Positions 7,103-14,803 of a stretch of 64,000 bases of DNA are shown in pieces; positions within the stretch are counted from its first letter, which is position 1, and each line of letters begins with the position of its first letter. A model generated the notes under the pieces. The model saw only the letters and a list, made by a program, of their open reading frames with translations, was not told where the DNA came from and did not search any database. A program made the translations under genes and the position numbers. This DNA comes from Chryseobacterium defluvii (GTDB lineage: Bacteria > Bacteroidota > Bacteroidia > Flavobacteriales > Weeksellaceae): positions 125,145 to 189,144 of the forward strand of contig NZ_JACHLE010000005.1 of assembly GCF_014204415.1 (NCBI RefSeq), read 5' to 3'.

Positions 7103-9532
7103 ATGAACACCCAACTGCTCGTAACGATCCTGTCACTATGCTTCGGCATTGTCTGCTCCCAGAAAAAAGAAGATGAGATCATACGAAAGAAAGTGCTGGT
7201 CACCAAAACAGCTTCATCTCCCAAAATTGATGGGATCCTCGACGACGCGGAATGGCAGAATGCCCCGGTTGCAACCAATTTCATCGAAAGAAACCCTAAT
7301 AACGGAAAACCGCAGGAAGACTCTATAAAAACAGAAGTACGCATACTGTATGATGATACCGGAATTTATTTCGGGGCCCAGATGTATGATCCCACTCCTC
7401 AGAAAATTGCAAAAGAACTTACAGAAAGAGACGGCATTAATAATGATGATTTTTTCGGAGTGACCCTTAACGGATATAATGATAAGCAGCAAAGCCTGGA
7501 ATTTGTAGTTACGGCTGCCGGTGTACAGTTTGATGCCAAGATCACCACAGATGGCGAAGACTCTACATGGAACAGCATCTGGTACAGCGGAGCCAAAATC
7601 AATGATAAGGGCTGGGCCGTGGAAATGAAGATCCCTTATTCTGAACTGAGATTTCCGGATAGCAATGTTCAGGAATGGGGAATGAATATGTTCCGGAGAA
7701 TCCAGAGAATAAAAGCATCCTACGACTGGAATTTCGTGGATAATCAGAAAAACTCCTACACCTTGTTTGATGGAATTTTACAGGGCATAGAAAATATCAA
7801 CCCTCCTACCCGGCTGTCTTTCACCCCCTATTTTTCCACGTATATCAATAATTTTGACGGAAAAACCACATCAAGCTTCAACGGAGGAATGGACGTGAAA
7901 TATGGGATCAACGACGCTTTTACATTTGACATGACCCTGATCCCGGATTTCGGGCAGGCTAATTTTGATAATTCCATTCTGAATCTTACCCCTTTTGAGC
8001 AGCAATTTTCAGAGCAGAGGACTTTTTTTACAGAAGGCACCGAGCTTTTCAGTAAAGGGGGCATGTTCTATTCCAGGAGAGTCGGTGGAGAGCCTACAGT
8101 ATATCCTGCTACCTCTGAAAAGGAAGAGGTGCTGGAATATCCTTCCAAAGTAAAGTTGTTCAATGCTTTTAAGATCTCCGGAAGAACGAAAAAGGGACTG
8201 GGAATAGGATTTTTCAACGGGGTCACGCAGAAAATGGAAGCCACTATCCTGAATGCTGAGACCGGTGAAAAGAGAAAAGAAGTAGTGGAACCGTGGACTA
8301 ATTACAGTGTGCTGGTTTTTGACCAGAGATTCAACGGAAATTCATCTGTTTCTTTGGTGAATACCAATGTAACAAGGGACGGTAATTTCCGGGATGCCAA
8401 TGCTACAGGAATCTTATGGGATATCAATAATAAAAAGAATACGTATAAAACTTTCGGAAGCCTGAAAGGAAGCTGGGTAATGAACGGAGAAACCCAATTC
8501 GGAACCCGTGGAGAAGCAGGAATTGAGAAAATCGCGGGAAAACATCGCTTTTCACTTAATGGAAATGTGACCACACAAGACTGGAACATCAATGACCTCG
8601 GGTTTTCAACAAGAACCAATTTTGCCAATTATAATGCCTGGTACGGGTACAGAATTTTACAGCCCACTGAGAAATTCAATAATATTTATATGAATTTTAA
8701 CCTGAATTATTTTCACAGGCTGGAACCTTTTTTATACTCTAATCTGTTATTCAATAACAATAACAGCTTTACAGATAAGAAGTTCAGGGTTTTTGGAGGC
8801 GGAATTGAATTCACCCCGTTCGGGCAGAATGATATTTATGAGCCGAGAACCTCCGGCAGGCACCTTAAAGTACCCGCCTATTTTGATACCTGGATCTGGT
8901 TTGAAAGTGATAGCAGAAAGAAGCTTCAATATAATTTCACGATAGATTATTATGCATACAATGAGACAGGAAGAAACCAGGTATTCACCAACCTCGGGCT
9001 CAGATACAGGTTTTCAGATAAATTCAATATTTACTGGAGCTTCAATCCTAGTTTCAGTAATAATGAGACCGGGTTTGCAGGCAAAAACGATACGGATATA
9101 TTCATAGGAAGAAGGCAGAGAAATACTTATGAGAATGCCCTGACCTCAAAGTACACTTTCAATGAAAAAATGGCTTTATCATTGGCTTTTCGTCATTATT
9201 TTTCAGATGTTACCTACAAACAGTTCTATACTTTGAACCAGGATGGAAGCCTTGCTGATACTCATAATTTCACTAATAACCTGAACGGAACTTATAATGC
9301 ATGGAACGTCGATCTGAGATTCTCCTGGTGGTTTGCCCCGGGAAGCCAGCTGACGCTTCTATACAGAAATGCTACTTCCAACTATCTTGAAACCTCAAGG
9401 CTAAACGTTAAAAACAATTATGATATGCTTTTTAATGAGCCTATGGTGAATAATCTTTCTTTAAAACTCACTTATTTCCTGGATTACAACCGTATGAAAA
9501 ACTGGATAAAGAAAAAGCCTGCAAAAAACTAG
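7103..9532 (+). CDS. Exported CBM9-like / DUF5916 protein
   Basis: 809 residues with a signal peptide (MNTQLLVTILSLCFGIVCS). Residues about 33-190 match the family 9 carbohydrate-binding-like module used in Bacteroidota (PKIDGILDDAEWQNAPVATNF, then ILYDDTGIYFGAQMYDP). The rest is the DUF5916 region, with alternating aromatic strands and turns typical of an outer-membrane beta barrel (for example GAGIE, FSLNGNVTTQDWNI, YNFTIDYYAYNETG) and an Asn/Tyr-rich end, LTYFLDYNRMKNW. A cell-envelope role is likely, but the substrate is unknown; adjacent genes give no hint. It is followed by a chromosomal palindrome and a terminator. Confidence 0.88.
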   Translation: MNTQLLVTILSLCFGIVCSQKKEDEIIRKKVLVTKTASSPKIDGILDDAEWQNAPVATNFIERNPNNGKPQEDSIKTEVRILYDDTGIYFGAQMYDPTPQKIAKELTERDGINNDDFFGVTLNGYNDKQQSLEFVVTAAGVQFDAKITTDGEDSTWNSIWYSGAKINDKGWAVEMKIPYSELRFPDSNVQEWGMNMFRRIQRIKASYDWNFVDNQKNSYTLFDGILQGIENINPPTRLSFTPYFSTYINNFDGKTTSSFNGGMDVKYGINDAFTFDMTLIPDFGQANFDNSILNLTPFEQQFSEQRTFFTEGTELFSKGGMFYSRRVGGEPTVYPATSEKEEVLEYPSKVKLFNAFKISGRTKKGLGIGFFNGVTQKMEATILNAETGEKRKEVVEPWTNYSVLVFDQRFNGNSSVSLVNTNVTRDGNFRDANATGILWDINNKKNTYKTFGSLKGSWVMNGETQFGTRGEAGIEKIAGKHRFSLNGNVTTQDWNINDLGFSTRTNFANYNAWYGYRILQPTEKFNNIYMNFNLNYFHRLEPFLYSNLLFNNNNSFTDKKFRVFGGGIEFTPFGQNDIYEPRTSGRHLKVPAYFDTWIWFESDSRKKLQYNFTIDYYAYNETGRNQVFTNLGLRYRFSDKFNIYWSFNPSFSNNETGFAGKNDTDIFIGRRQRNTYENALTSKYTFNEKMALSLAFRHYFSDVTYKQFYTLNQDGSLADTHNFTNNLNGTYNAWNVDLRFSWWFAPGSQLTLLYRNATSNYLETSRLNVKNNYDMLFNEPMVNNLSLKLTYFLDYNRMKNWIKKKPAKN

Positions 9533-9542
9533 TTATTTTGAG

Positions 9543-9626
9543 ACGCTTCGACTCCGCTCAGCGTGACGGAGTTAATGCTAATAGTTTTAAATTATAGCTG
9601 TGGCACGCTGAGCAGAGTCGAAGCGT
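9543..9626. repeat. Dispersed inverted repeat, ACGCTTCGACTC...GTGAC arms
   Basis: Arms of 25 bases at 9543-9567 and 9602-9626 are inverted copies with two mismatches (one of which gives a G-U pair in RNA). The loop is 34 AT-rich bases. The arm contains the word CGCTGAGCGGAGTCGAAGCG, which I recall as a common interspersed palindrome in flavobacterial and other genomes. No coding potential. Confidence 0.75.
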
Positions 9627-9705
9627 TTTCTGTAACAGTAAAATGATAAACATAGTAAATCAGTTTTTAATTACGTTTTGTTTCTTAGGTCAGTAATTAA
9701 AAACA

Positions 9706-9740
9706 AAAAACCTCCGGAAATTCCGGAGGTTTGATTTTTT
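9706..9740. terminator. Bidirectional terminator between the DUF5916 and pheS genes
   Basis: AAACCTCCGGAA (9708-9719) and TTCCGGAGGTTT (9721-9732) form a GC-rich hairpin with A/T runs on both sides, placed between convergent genes. Confidence 0.85.
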
Positions 9741-9741
9741 A

Positions 9742-10752
9742 TTATAAGGTTTTAAACTGTTCTAAAGTTCTGATATCATTCTCAAAGAACATCCTGATAT
9801 CGCTCATCTGGTAAAGAAGCATCACGATCCTTTCAATCCCCATCCCGAATGCATACCCTGAATATTTCTCCGGATCAATGTTCACATTTTTCAAAACGGC
9901 AGGATCTACCATTCCGCATCCCATGATTTCCAACCATCCTGTTCCTTTTGTGATTCTGTAATCTGTCTCGGAGTTCAGTCCCCAATACACATCAATTTCA
10001 GCACTTGGCTCAGTGAACGGGAAATAAGACGGCCTCATCCTGATCTTGGACTTTCCGAAAAGCTCGGTGGTAAAGAACTGGATGGTCTGCTTTAAATCAG
10101 CAAAGCTTACATTTTCATCAATATACAATCCCTCGATCTGATGGAAAATACAGTGAGAACGTGAAGAAACGGCTTCATTTCTGAACACTCTCCCCGGGGA
10201 TAAGATCCTGATCGGCGGCTGGTTTTGCTCCATATAACGGATCTGTACGGAAGAAGTATGTGTTCTTAAAAGAATATCCGGATTTTGTTCGATAAAGAAA
10301 GTGTCCTGCATATCTCTTGCGGGGTGATATTCAGGAAGATTAAGCGCGGTAAAGTTGTGCCAGTCGTCTTCGATCTCAGGTCCGTCTGCCACAGCAAACC
10401 CAATGGACTTGAAGATTTCAATGATCCTGTTTTTTACCAGGTTTATAGGATGCCTTGATCCCAGATCCAATGGAAACCCTGGCCTGGTAAGATCTTCTTT
10501 CTCTGCAACAATAGAAGATCCTGAAGTATTTTTTAGATCTTCCAGTTTTACATTGACGGCCTGTTTCAGGGAATTGATCCTTTGCCCGAATTCTTTTTTC
10601 TGATCATTGGGAACGGTTTTTAATGTTTCATAGAAATCATTCAAAACGCCTTTCTTACCATTGTATTTGATCCGGAAGCTCTCTATATCCTCTTTAGAGG
10701 TACCCTTGAAACTGTTTACCTCAACCAGTAGTTCTTCTATCTTTTCTATCAT
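9742..10752 (-). CDS. pheS: Phenylalanine--tRNA ligase alpha subunit
   Basis: 336 residues, the catalytic class II subunit of the alpha2-beta2 enzyme that charges tRNA-Phe. The N-terminal coiled coil (about residues 1-85) is followed by class II motifs: LGSRHPINLVKNRIIEIFKSIG, the motif 2 region PGRVFRNEAVSSRSHCIFHQIEGLYID, and the motif 3 stretch YSGYAFGMGIERIVMLLYQ near the C-terminus. Length and order are standard. pheT is not adjacent. A -7 element lies 25 bases upstream of the start. Confidence 0.97.
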   Translation of the reverse strand: MIEKIEELLVEVNSFKGTSKEDIESFRIKYNGKKGVLNDFYETLKTVPNDQKKEFGQRINSLKQAVNVKLEDLKNTSGSSIVAEKEDLTRPGFPLDLGSRHPINLVKNRIIEIFKSIGFAVADGPEIEDDWHNFTALNLPEYHPARDMQDTFFIEQNPDILLRTHTSSVQIRYMEQNQPPIRILSPGRVFRNEAVSSRSHCIFHQIEGLYIDENVSFADLKQTIQFFTTELFGKSKIRMRPSYFPFTEPSAEIDVYWGLNSETDYRITKGTGWLEIMGCGMVDPAVLKNVNIDPEKYSGYAFGMGIERIVMLLYQMSDIRMFFENDIRTLEQFKTL

Positions 10753-10777
10753 TATTTTGCCCTTTCAAAATGTTTTG

Positions 10778-10785
10778 CAAAAATA
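10778..10785 (-). promoter_or_regulatory. Bacteroidota -7 element (TATTTTTG) for pheS
   Basis: Minus-strand TATTTTTG matches TAnnTTTG, 25 bases upstream of the pheS ATG. Confidence 0.5.
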
Positions 10786-10820
10786 CGGTTTTCCGTTTAA
10801 TAACTTTCTTTATTTGTCAT

Positions 10821-10851
10821 AAAAAATCTGCCCCTTTATGAGAGGCAGACT
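10821..10851 (-). terminator. Terminator after the YceI gene
   Basis: Read on the minus strand, GTCTGCC pairs with GGCAGA (stem at 10844-10849 with 10827-10832) and is followed by six T. It lies 31 bases past the YceI stop codon and before pheS. Confidence 0.75.
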
Positions 10852-10881
10852 TCAATCACTTATTTCACTTAAATAAAAAAA

Positions 10882-11544
10882 TTATTTTTTCTCTAAAGCT
10901 TTAACGCTGATCTGAAGAGTTACCTCATCTTTAATAACCCCATTAGCTGCAGGTGCCTGGAATTTCACGCCAAACTCTTCTCTTTTAATGTCTTTCGGTT
11001 CAGTGGCAATACTTACTTCTCCGTCTTTTACGGAAACGTTAGCTTTGAACTGAGCTGGCTTGGTAATGCCTTTGATCGTTAAATTACCATCCAATAATGT
11101 ATTGTAATCCCCTTCTGAAGCCGGTGTAACCTTTGTAATTTCGTAAGAAGCTGTTGGGAATTTCTCTACTTCAAAGAAATCGCCGCTTTTCAGGTGTCCG
11201 TTTAATTTTCCTAACTGATCCGCATCATCTTTAAGGTCAACGGAGGTCAATGAATTCATATCAGCAACAAATTTTCCGCTCTCAAGTTTTTCATCCTTTA
11301 CGGTAATATCACCGTTTTCAAACTTTATGATACCGAAGTGGCTTGTGTTCTCAGATTTGAATATTTTGTACCCTTTCCATTCCACTTTACTGTTTAAAGT
11401 ATCCACGGTGTAATGTGTCCCTTCCTTAGTGGTCGTAACATCGTTACTTTCACTGGTAAGAGGCTTATCCTTTTTACAGGAAACCACCATAGTTGCTGCA
11501 AGAACAGCAGGGATAACAAGGAGTGAAAACAGTTTTTTTCTCAT
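10882..11544 (-). CDS. YceI-family lipoprotein
   Basis: 220 residues. The N-terminus is a lipoprotein signal with the lipidated cysteine at C23 (VVSCKK). The rest is the YceI/lipocalin-like barrel: HYTVDTLNSKVEWKGYKI, SHFGIIKFENGDITVKD, SGKFVADMNSLTSVDL, and LDGNLTIKGITKPAQFKANV. YceI proteins bind isoprenoid or amide lipids and are often induced by envelope or acid stress. The gene is monocistronic, with its own terminator. Confidence 0.93.
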   Translation of the reverse strand: MRKKLFSLLVIPAVLAATMVVSCKKDKPLTSESNDVTTTKEGTHYTVDTLNSKVEWKGYKIFKSENTSHFGIIKFENGDITVKDEKLESGKFVADMNSLTSVDLKDDADQLGKLNGHLKSGDFFEVEKFPTASYEITKVTPASEGDYNTLLDGNLTIKGITKPAQFKANVSVKDGEVSIATEPKDIKREEFGVKFQAPAANGVIKDEVTLQISVKALEKK

Positions 11545-11607
11545 TTTTGTCTGATGTATTTATACCCGCTAAGATAAATAAAAAATTTTATTTTTTTGTA
11601 AAAACAT

Positions 11608-11615
11608 TACATTTG
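11608..11615 (+). promoter_or_regulatory. Bacteroidota -7 element (TACATTTG) for the ABC ATPase gene
   Basis: TACATTTG matches TAnnTTTG and ends four bases before the ATG at 11620, so the transcript would be leaderless or nearly so. No -33 TTG at 17-23 bases. Confidence 0.5.
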
Positions 11616-11619
11616 TAGT

Positions 11620-12555
11620 ATGTTATTAGAAATAAACAATTTATATTTTTCATATACCCGGGAGCAGCCTCTTTTCCAGAATCTTAACCTGAAATTTGAA
11701 GCAGGCAGGATCATTGCCCTCGCAGGAGAAAGCGGATGCGGAAAGTCTACTTTACTGAATCTGATTTACGGACTTTTGGATTGGGAAAACGGAGAAATCA
11801 TTTTCGACGGCACTCATCTTCTGGGCCCCAAAGGGAATCTGGTTCCTGGTGAAGCTGAAATGAAATTCGTAGCCCAGAATTTTGACCTTATGCCTTATGC
11901 TACTGTTGCTGAAAATGTAGGCAAGTTTATTTCAAATATTAATCTAACGAAGAAAAAAGAAACCGTAACAGAACTTCTGGAAGTGGTAGGACTGGAAGAA
12001 TTTGCCAATACCTTACCTAAGAACTTAAGCGGGGGGCAACAGCAGAGAGTAGCCATTGCCAGGGCACTTTCTGTAATGCCCAAACTCCTTATTCTGGACG
12101 AGCCTTTCAGCAATCTGGATTTTTCCAGGAAAATAGAACTTCGGGAAAGGCTTTTCAGGTATGTAAAACAGAACAATATTTCTCTGATCATCTCTACCCA
12201 TGAACTTCAGGATATCATCCCCTGGCTTGACCAGATCATCATCCTGCAAAACGGGAGACTGATTCAGAACGACACTGCCGAGGAAGCATTCAGGAACCCT
12301 TATAATTCTTATGTAGCCAAGCTTTTTGGAGAAGTCAACATTTTTAATGAAAACGAAATGTCAGATTTTCAGATCTCAAAATTCTCTTATTATCCCCGTG
12401 AAATTAAAGTTTCTGATCATGGTTTTGAAGCAGAAGTCCTGGAAAGCAGATTTGCCGGAAACCATTACTGGAACAAGATCAGGGCAAAAAACAAAGAGAT
12501 CGCGGTTTATTCGGACAGAAAACTGGAAGGCCGGATCAATATTTCATTTGAATAA
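11620..12555 (+). CDS. ABC transporter ATP-binding protein
   Basis: 311 residues; couples ATP hydrolysis to transport. Walker A is GESGCGKST (about residues 36-44), the Q-loop region KFVAQNFDLMPYATVAENV, the signature LSGGQQQRVAIARAL (about 138-152), Walker B LLILDEPFSNLD and the switch His in ISTHELQD. The ATPase domain ends near residue 215; the last hundred residues (from about VNIFNENEMSDFQIS) resemble the C-terminal regulatory beta domain of importers such as PotA or FbpC. No permease gene is adjacent, so the substrate is unknown, and this may be an orphan ATPase serving a distant permease. Confidence 0.92.
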   Translation: MLLEINNLYFSYTREQPLFQNLNLKFEAGRIIALAGESGCGKSTLLNLIYGLLDWENGEIIFDGTHLLGPKGNLVPGEAEMKFVAQNFDLMPYATVAENVGKFISNINLTKKKETVTELLEVVGLEEFANTLPKNLSGGQQQRVAIARALSVMPKLLILDEPFSNLDFSRKIELRERLFRYVKQNNISLIISTHELQDIIPWLDQIIILQNGRLIQNDTAEEAFRNPYNSYVAKLFGEVNIFNENEMSDFQISKFSYYPREIKVSDHGFEAEVLESRFAGNHYWNKIRAKNKEIAVYSDRKLEGRINISFE

Positions 12556-12561
12556 AACAGA

Positions 12562-12625
12562 GTTGTAAAAAGGTAAAAAAGCAAAATTGCCTTTTAACCC
12601 TTTTGCTTTTTTACCTTTTTATAAC
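12562..12625. repeat. AT-rich inverted repeat / hairpin after the ABC gene
   Basis: Arms of 25 bases (12562-12586 and 12601-12625) are inverted copies with one mismatch, core AAAAAGGTAAAAAAGCAAAA. The inner loop holds TTGCCTTTTAACCC. It lies 6 bases past the ABC stop and probably works as a terminator. It uses the same words as the other AT-rich repeats in this window. Confidence 0.65.
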
Positions 12626-12714
12626 TTGATCCTAATCACCAGATCTGCCAGCAGTTATTGTTAATTTGTGGATAACAATTTTAATTCCGAAGACCTGTTT
12701 TTAAAACTTTTCCT

Positions 12715-12722
12715 TACATTTG
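12715..12722 (+). promoter_or_regulatory. Bacteroidota -7 element (TACATTTG) upstream of a candidate small RNA
   Basis: TACATTTG matches TAnnTTTG. No open reading frame starts downstream on the plus strand, but a foldable region with a T-run does (about 12727-12842). Confidence 0.45.
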
Positions 12723-12726
12723 TATT

Positions 12727-12842
12727 TCCACAGCATAAGGAAATTTTTGGTTAATTCTCTTTCTGCCTTTAAGACAAAGATTAGCAATTCTATGCAATCT
12801 AGTTTTTTGAAAGATTACACTGTCCAATTCTTTCCTTTTTTT
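12727..12842 (+). ncRNA. Candidate structured small RNA, possibly 6S-like (6S-Flavo)
   Basis: There is no coding sequence between the ABC ATPase and yjdM. The sequence folds by eye into a rod: outer helix AAGGAAA (12737-12743) with TTTCCTT (12831-12837); a 3x3 internal loop; TTGG (12747-12750) with CCAA (12824-12827); a central bubble of 7 and 9 bases (12751-12757 and 12815-12823); TCTTTC (12758-12763) with GAAAGA (12809-12814); and a distal hairpin, AGATT-A-GCA with TGCAATCT around the loop ATTCTA (12778-12800). A run of seven T follows (12836-12842). A -7 promoter lies just upstream. A closed rod with a central bubble is the architecture of 6S RNA, which mimics an open promoter and binds RNA polymerase; Rfam holds a flavobacterial 6S family. 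I could not compare with its model, so the identity is inference. Confidence 0.45.
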
Positions 12843-12882
12843 ATGCCTGAAAAATAACAATACACTTTACAGACGCAACCAA

Positions 12883-13227
12883 TTACGCTTTCTTTACAAA
12901 TTCTGATTTTAAAGCCATAGAACCAAAGCCATCGATCTTACAGTCTATATTATGGTCACTGTCAAAATTTAAACGGATATTTTTCACTTTAGTTCCTGCT
13001 TTTACAGGCTTAGGAGCACCTTTTACCGGTAAATCCTTGATCACTACCACAGAATCCCCGTCCTGAAGCTCATTTCCGTTAGAATCCAATATCTTTCCTG
13101 CGTTGGAAGTTTCCGCGGCCGCATCTTCCGGATTCCATTCATAAAAACATTGGGAACACACCATCATAGTATCACTCGGATAAGTAAACTCAGAGCTGCA
13201 TTTCGGACAAAGTATAGTATCACTCAT
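12883..13227 (-). CDS. yjdM: PhnA/YjdM-type zinc ribbon protein
   Basis: 114 residues. An N-terminal zinc ribbon with C7, C10, C24 and C27 (CPKC...CSQC) is followed by the PhnA domain ([24 protein letters not shown], then [18 protein letters not shown]). The family was first named for alkylphosphonate use in E. coli, but that role is not supported and the function is unknown. Complete length. The gene has its own -7 element 14 bases before the start. It converges with the small-RNA candidate on the plus strand. Confidence 0.93.
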   Translation of the reverse strand: MSDTILCPKCSSEFTYPSDTMMVCSQCFYEWNPEDAAAETSNAGKILDSNGNELQDGDSVVVIKDLPVKGAPKPVKAGTKVKNIRLNFDSDHNIDCKIDGFGSMALKSEFVKKA

Positions 13228-13241
13228 ATTTTTAATTTTTG

Positions 13242-13249
13242 CAAAGGTA
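13242..13249 (-). promoter_or_regulatory. Bacteroidota -7 element (TACCTTTG) for yjdM
   Basis: Minus-strand TACCTTTG matches TAnnTTTG, 14 bases upstream of the ATG at 13227. Confidence 0.5.
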
Positions 13250-13269
13250 AGCTTTAAAAATTATGAATG

Positions 13270-13383
13270 AAGAGTTAAGAGTTTTTTTGATTGTTAATTA
13301 TTAAATATAAGTCCAAATACATGTTAATAACTTATAACTCTTAATTCATAACTCATAAAACCACCAATAAAAAACTCTCAACT
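13270..13383. repeat. AT-rich inverted repeat (AGTTAAGAGTTTTTT type)
   Basis: AGTTAAGAGTTTTTT near 13270 and AAAAAACTCTCAACT ending near 13383 are imperfect inverted copies. Between them are further words of the same kind (AACTCTTAATTCATAACTCAT). It fills most of the spacer between the divergent yjdM and rsmB genes, ending next to the rsmB promoter element. Confidence 0.4.
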
Positions 13384-13391
13384 TTAATTCG

Positions 13392-13399
13392 TATTTTTG
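13392..13399 (+). promoter_or_regulatory. Bacteroidota -7 element (TATTTTTG) for rsmB
   Basis: TATTTTTG matches TAnnTTTG, 24 bases before the ATG at 13424. The upstream in-frame TTG at 13397 falls inside this element and is therefore not a likely start codon. Confidence 0.5.
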
Positions 13400-13423
13400 C
13401 AGACTGAAATAGCAGAAGCAATT

Positions 13424-14629
13424 ATGGAACTTATTCACAGAAACTTAGCGATCGGAATTCACGATGCTTTACAGGAAACATTTTTTGAGAAAAACAAATA
13501 CGCTGATAAAGTGATCGAAAGGCTATTAAAAGCCAACAAAAAATGGGGAAGCCAGGACAGGGCTGTTGTTTCTGAGATTTTCTATAATATCATCCGCTGG
13601 AAGAAACGTCTGGAATATTATATGGGGGAAGGTGTAAAACCCAATAATATTTATAAACTTATCATTGCCTATTTGCTCTGGAGCAAAACCAATTATAAAA
13701 AGTTTGAAGAATTTGACGGAATAAAAATCGCAGATATCCTTACAAAACTTAAAAAAAATACAGTTCCCACCAAAGCTATAGAACATTCCATTCCTGACTG
13801 GCTGGCTGAAACTTTGGAGAAAGAGCTGGGTTCCGGCTGGGAAAAGGAAATGAAAGCTTTAAACGAACAGGCTCCAACGGTTTTAAGAGCAAATTCCCTA
13901 AGAACTACTACAAAAGAGCTGATCTCGGACCTATCCGATGAAAATATTGTATCTTACAGCGTAAAAAACTATCCGGATGCAGTACAATTGGAGGAAAAGA
14001 AAAATGTTTTCCTTACGACTGCTTTTAAAGAAGGATTATTTGAAGTGCAGGATGCCTCTTCCCAAAAGATAGGGTATTTCCTTGATGTAAAAGAAGGGCA
14101 AAGAGTAGTTGATGCATGTGCAGGAGCTGGCGGAAAAACACTTCACCTGGCTGCTTTAATGAAAAACAAAGGACAGATCATCGCATTGGATATTTTCGAA
14201 TGGAAGCTGGCAGAGCTGAAAAGACGTGCCAAAAGAGCCGGTGCCCACAATATCGAAACCCGCATGATCTCTGATAACAAAGTCATCAAACGTCTTTATG
14301 ATAAAGCAGACAGACTGTTGATAGATGCTCCATGTTCGGGACTGGGAGTTTTAAAAAGAAACCCGGACAGCAAATGGAAGATCGATCAGGAATTTATAGA
14401 CAGGATAAAAAAAGAGCAGCAGCAGATCCTTCAGGATTATTCTAAAATGCTTAAAAAAGGCGGAAAAATGGTATATGCCACATGTTCTATTCTACCTTCG
14501 GAAAACAATGAACAAGTAGAAGAATTTTTGAAAAACAATCCCGGCTTCAAAATGCTTAAAGATGAAAAAGTGATGCCAAGTACAGGTTATGACGGTTTTT
14601 ATATGGCCTTGATAGAGAGGGTTTCTTAA
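13424..14629 (+). CDS. RsmB/NOP-family RNA m5C methyltransferase
   Basis: 401 residues. It transfers a methyl group from SAM to C5 of a cytosine, probably in 16S rRNA. An N-terminal NusB-like helical domain (about residues 1-125) precedes the Rossmann catalytic domain. The SAM site is DACAGAGGKTLH (about 230-241), the catalytic and release cysteines are C304 (DAPCSGLGVLKRNP) and C354 (YATCSILPSEN). Both cysteines of the NOL1/NOP2/Sun class are present. ATG at 13424 is preferred over the upstream TTG because of the promoter position. Exact E. coli equivalence to RsmB is likely but not certain, so no symbol is given. Confidence 0.92.
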   Translation: MELIHRNLAIGIHDALQETFFEKNKYADKVIERLLKANKKWGSQDRAVVSEIFYNIIRWKKRLEYYMGEGVKPNNIYKLIIAYLLWSKTNYKKFEEFDGIKIADILTKLKKNTVPTKAIEHSIPDWLAETLEKELGSGWEKEMKALNEQAPTVLRANSLRTTTKELISDLSDENIVSYSVKNYPDAVQLEEKKNVFLTTAFKEGLFEVQDASSQKIGYFLDVKEGQRVVDACAGAGGKTLHLAALMKNKGQIIALDIFEWKLAELKRRAKRAGAHNIETRMISDNKVIKRLYDKADRLLIDAPCSGLGVLKRNPDSKWKIDQEFIDRIKKEQQQILQDYSKMLKKGGKMVYATCSILPSENNEQVEEFLKNNPGFKMLKDEKVMPSTGYDGFYMALIERVS

Positions 14630-14652
14630 ACGGTAAGAAATATCAGAATATT

Positions 14653-14683
14653 AAACTACTCTATTTTCCGGAGTAGTTTTTGC
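14653..14683 (+). terminator. Terminator after the RNA methyltransferase gene
   Basis: AAACTACTC (14653-14661) pairs with GAGTAGTTT (14671-14679), then T-rich sequence. Confidence 0.75.
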
Positions 14684-14803
14684 TTTTTATCCTGAATTGA
14701 AATCATATTAATCCCCTGTAACTTTTACCCTTATATTCATACTTATTATGTTAAACGTTACTTGTAATTCACAACATTATCTTGTGAGAAACCATTATCT
14801 GCT

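Noticed and set aside
12667..12675. TGTGGATAA, a perfect DnaA box (complement of TTATCCACA)
   Set aside because: Single copy, with no cluster of boxes and no origin-like neighbours; probably chance or an isolated site.
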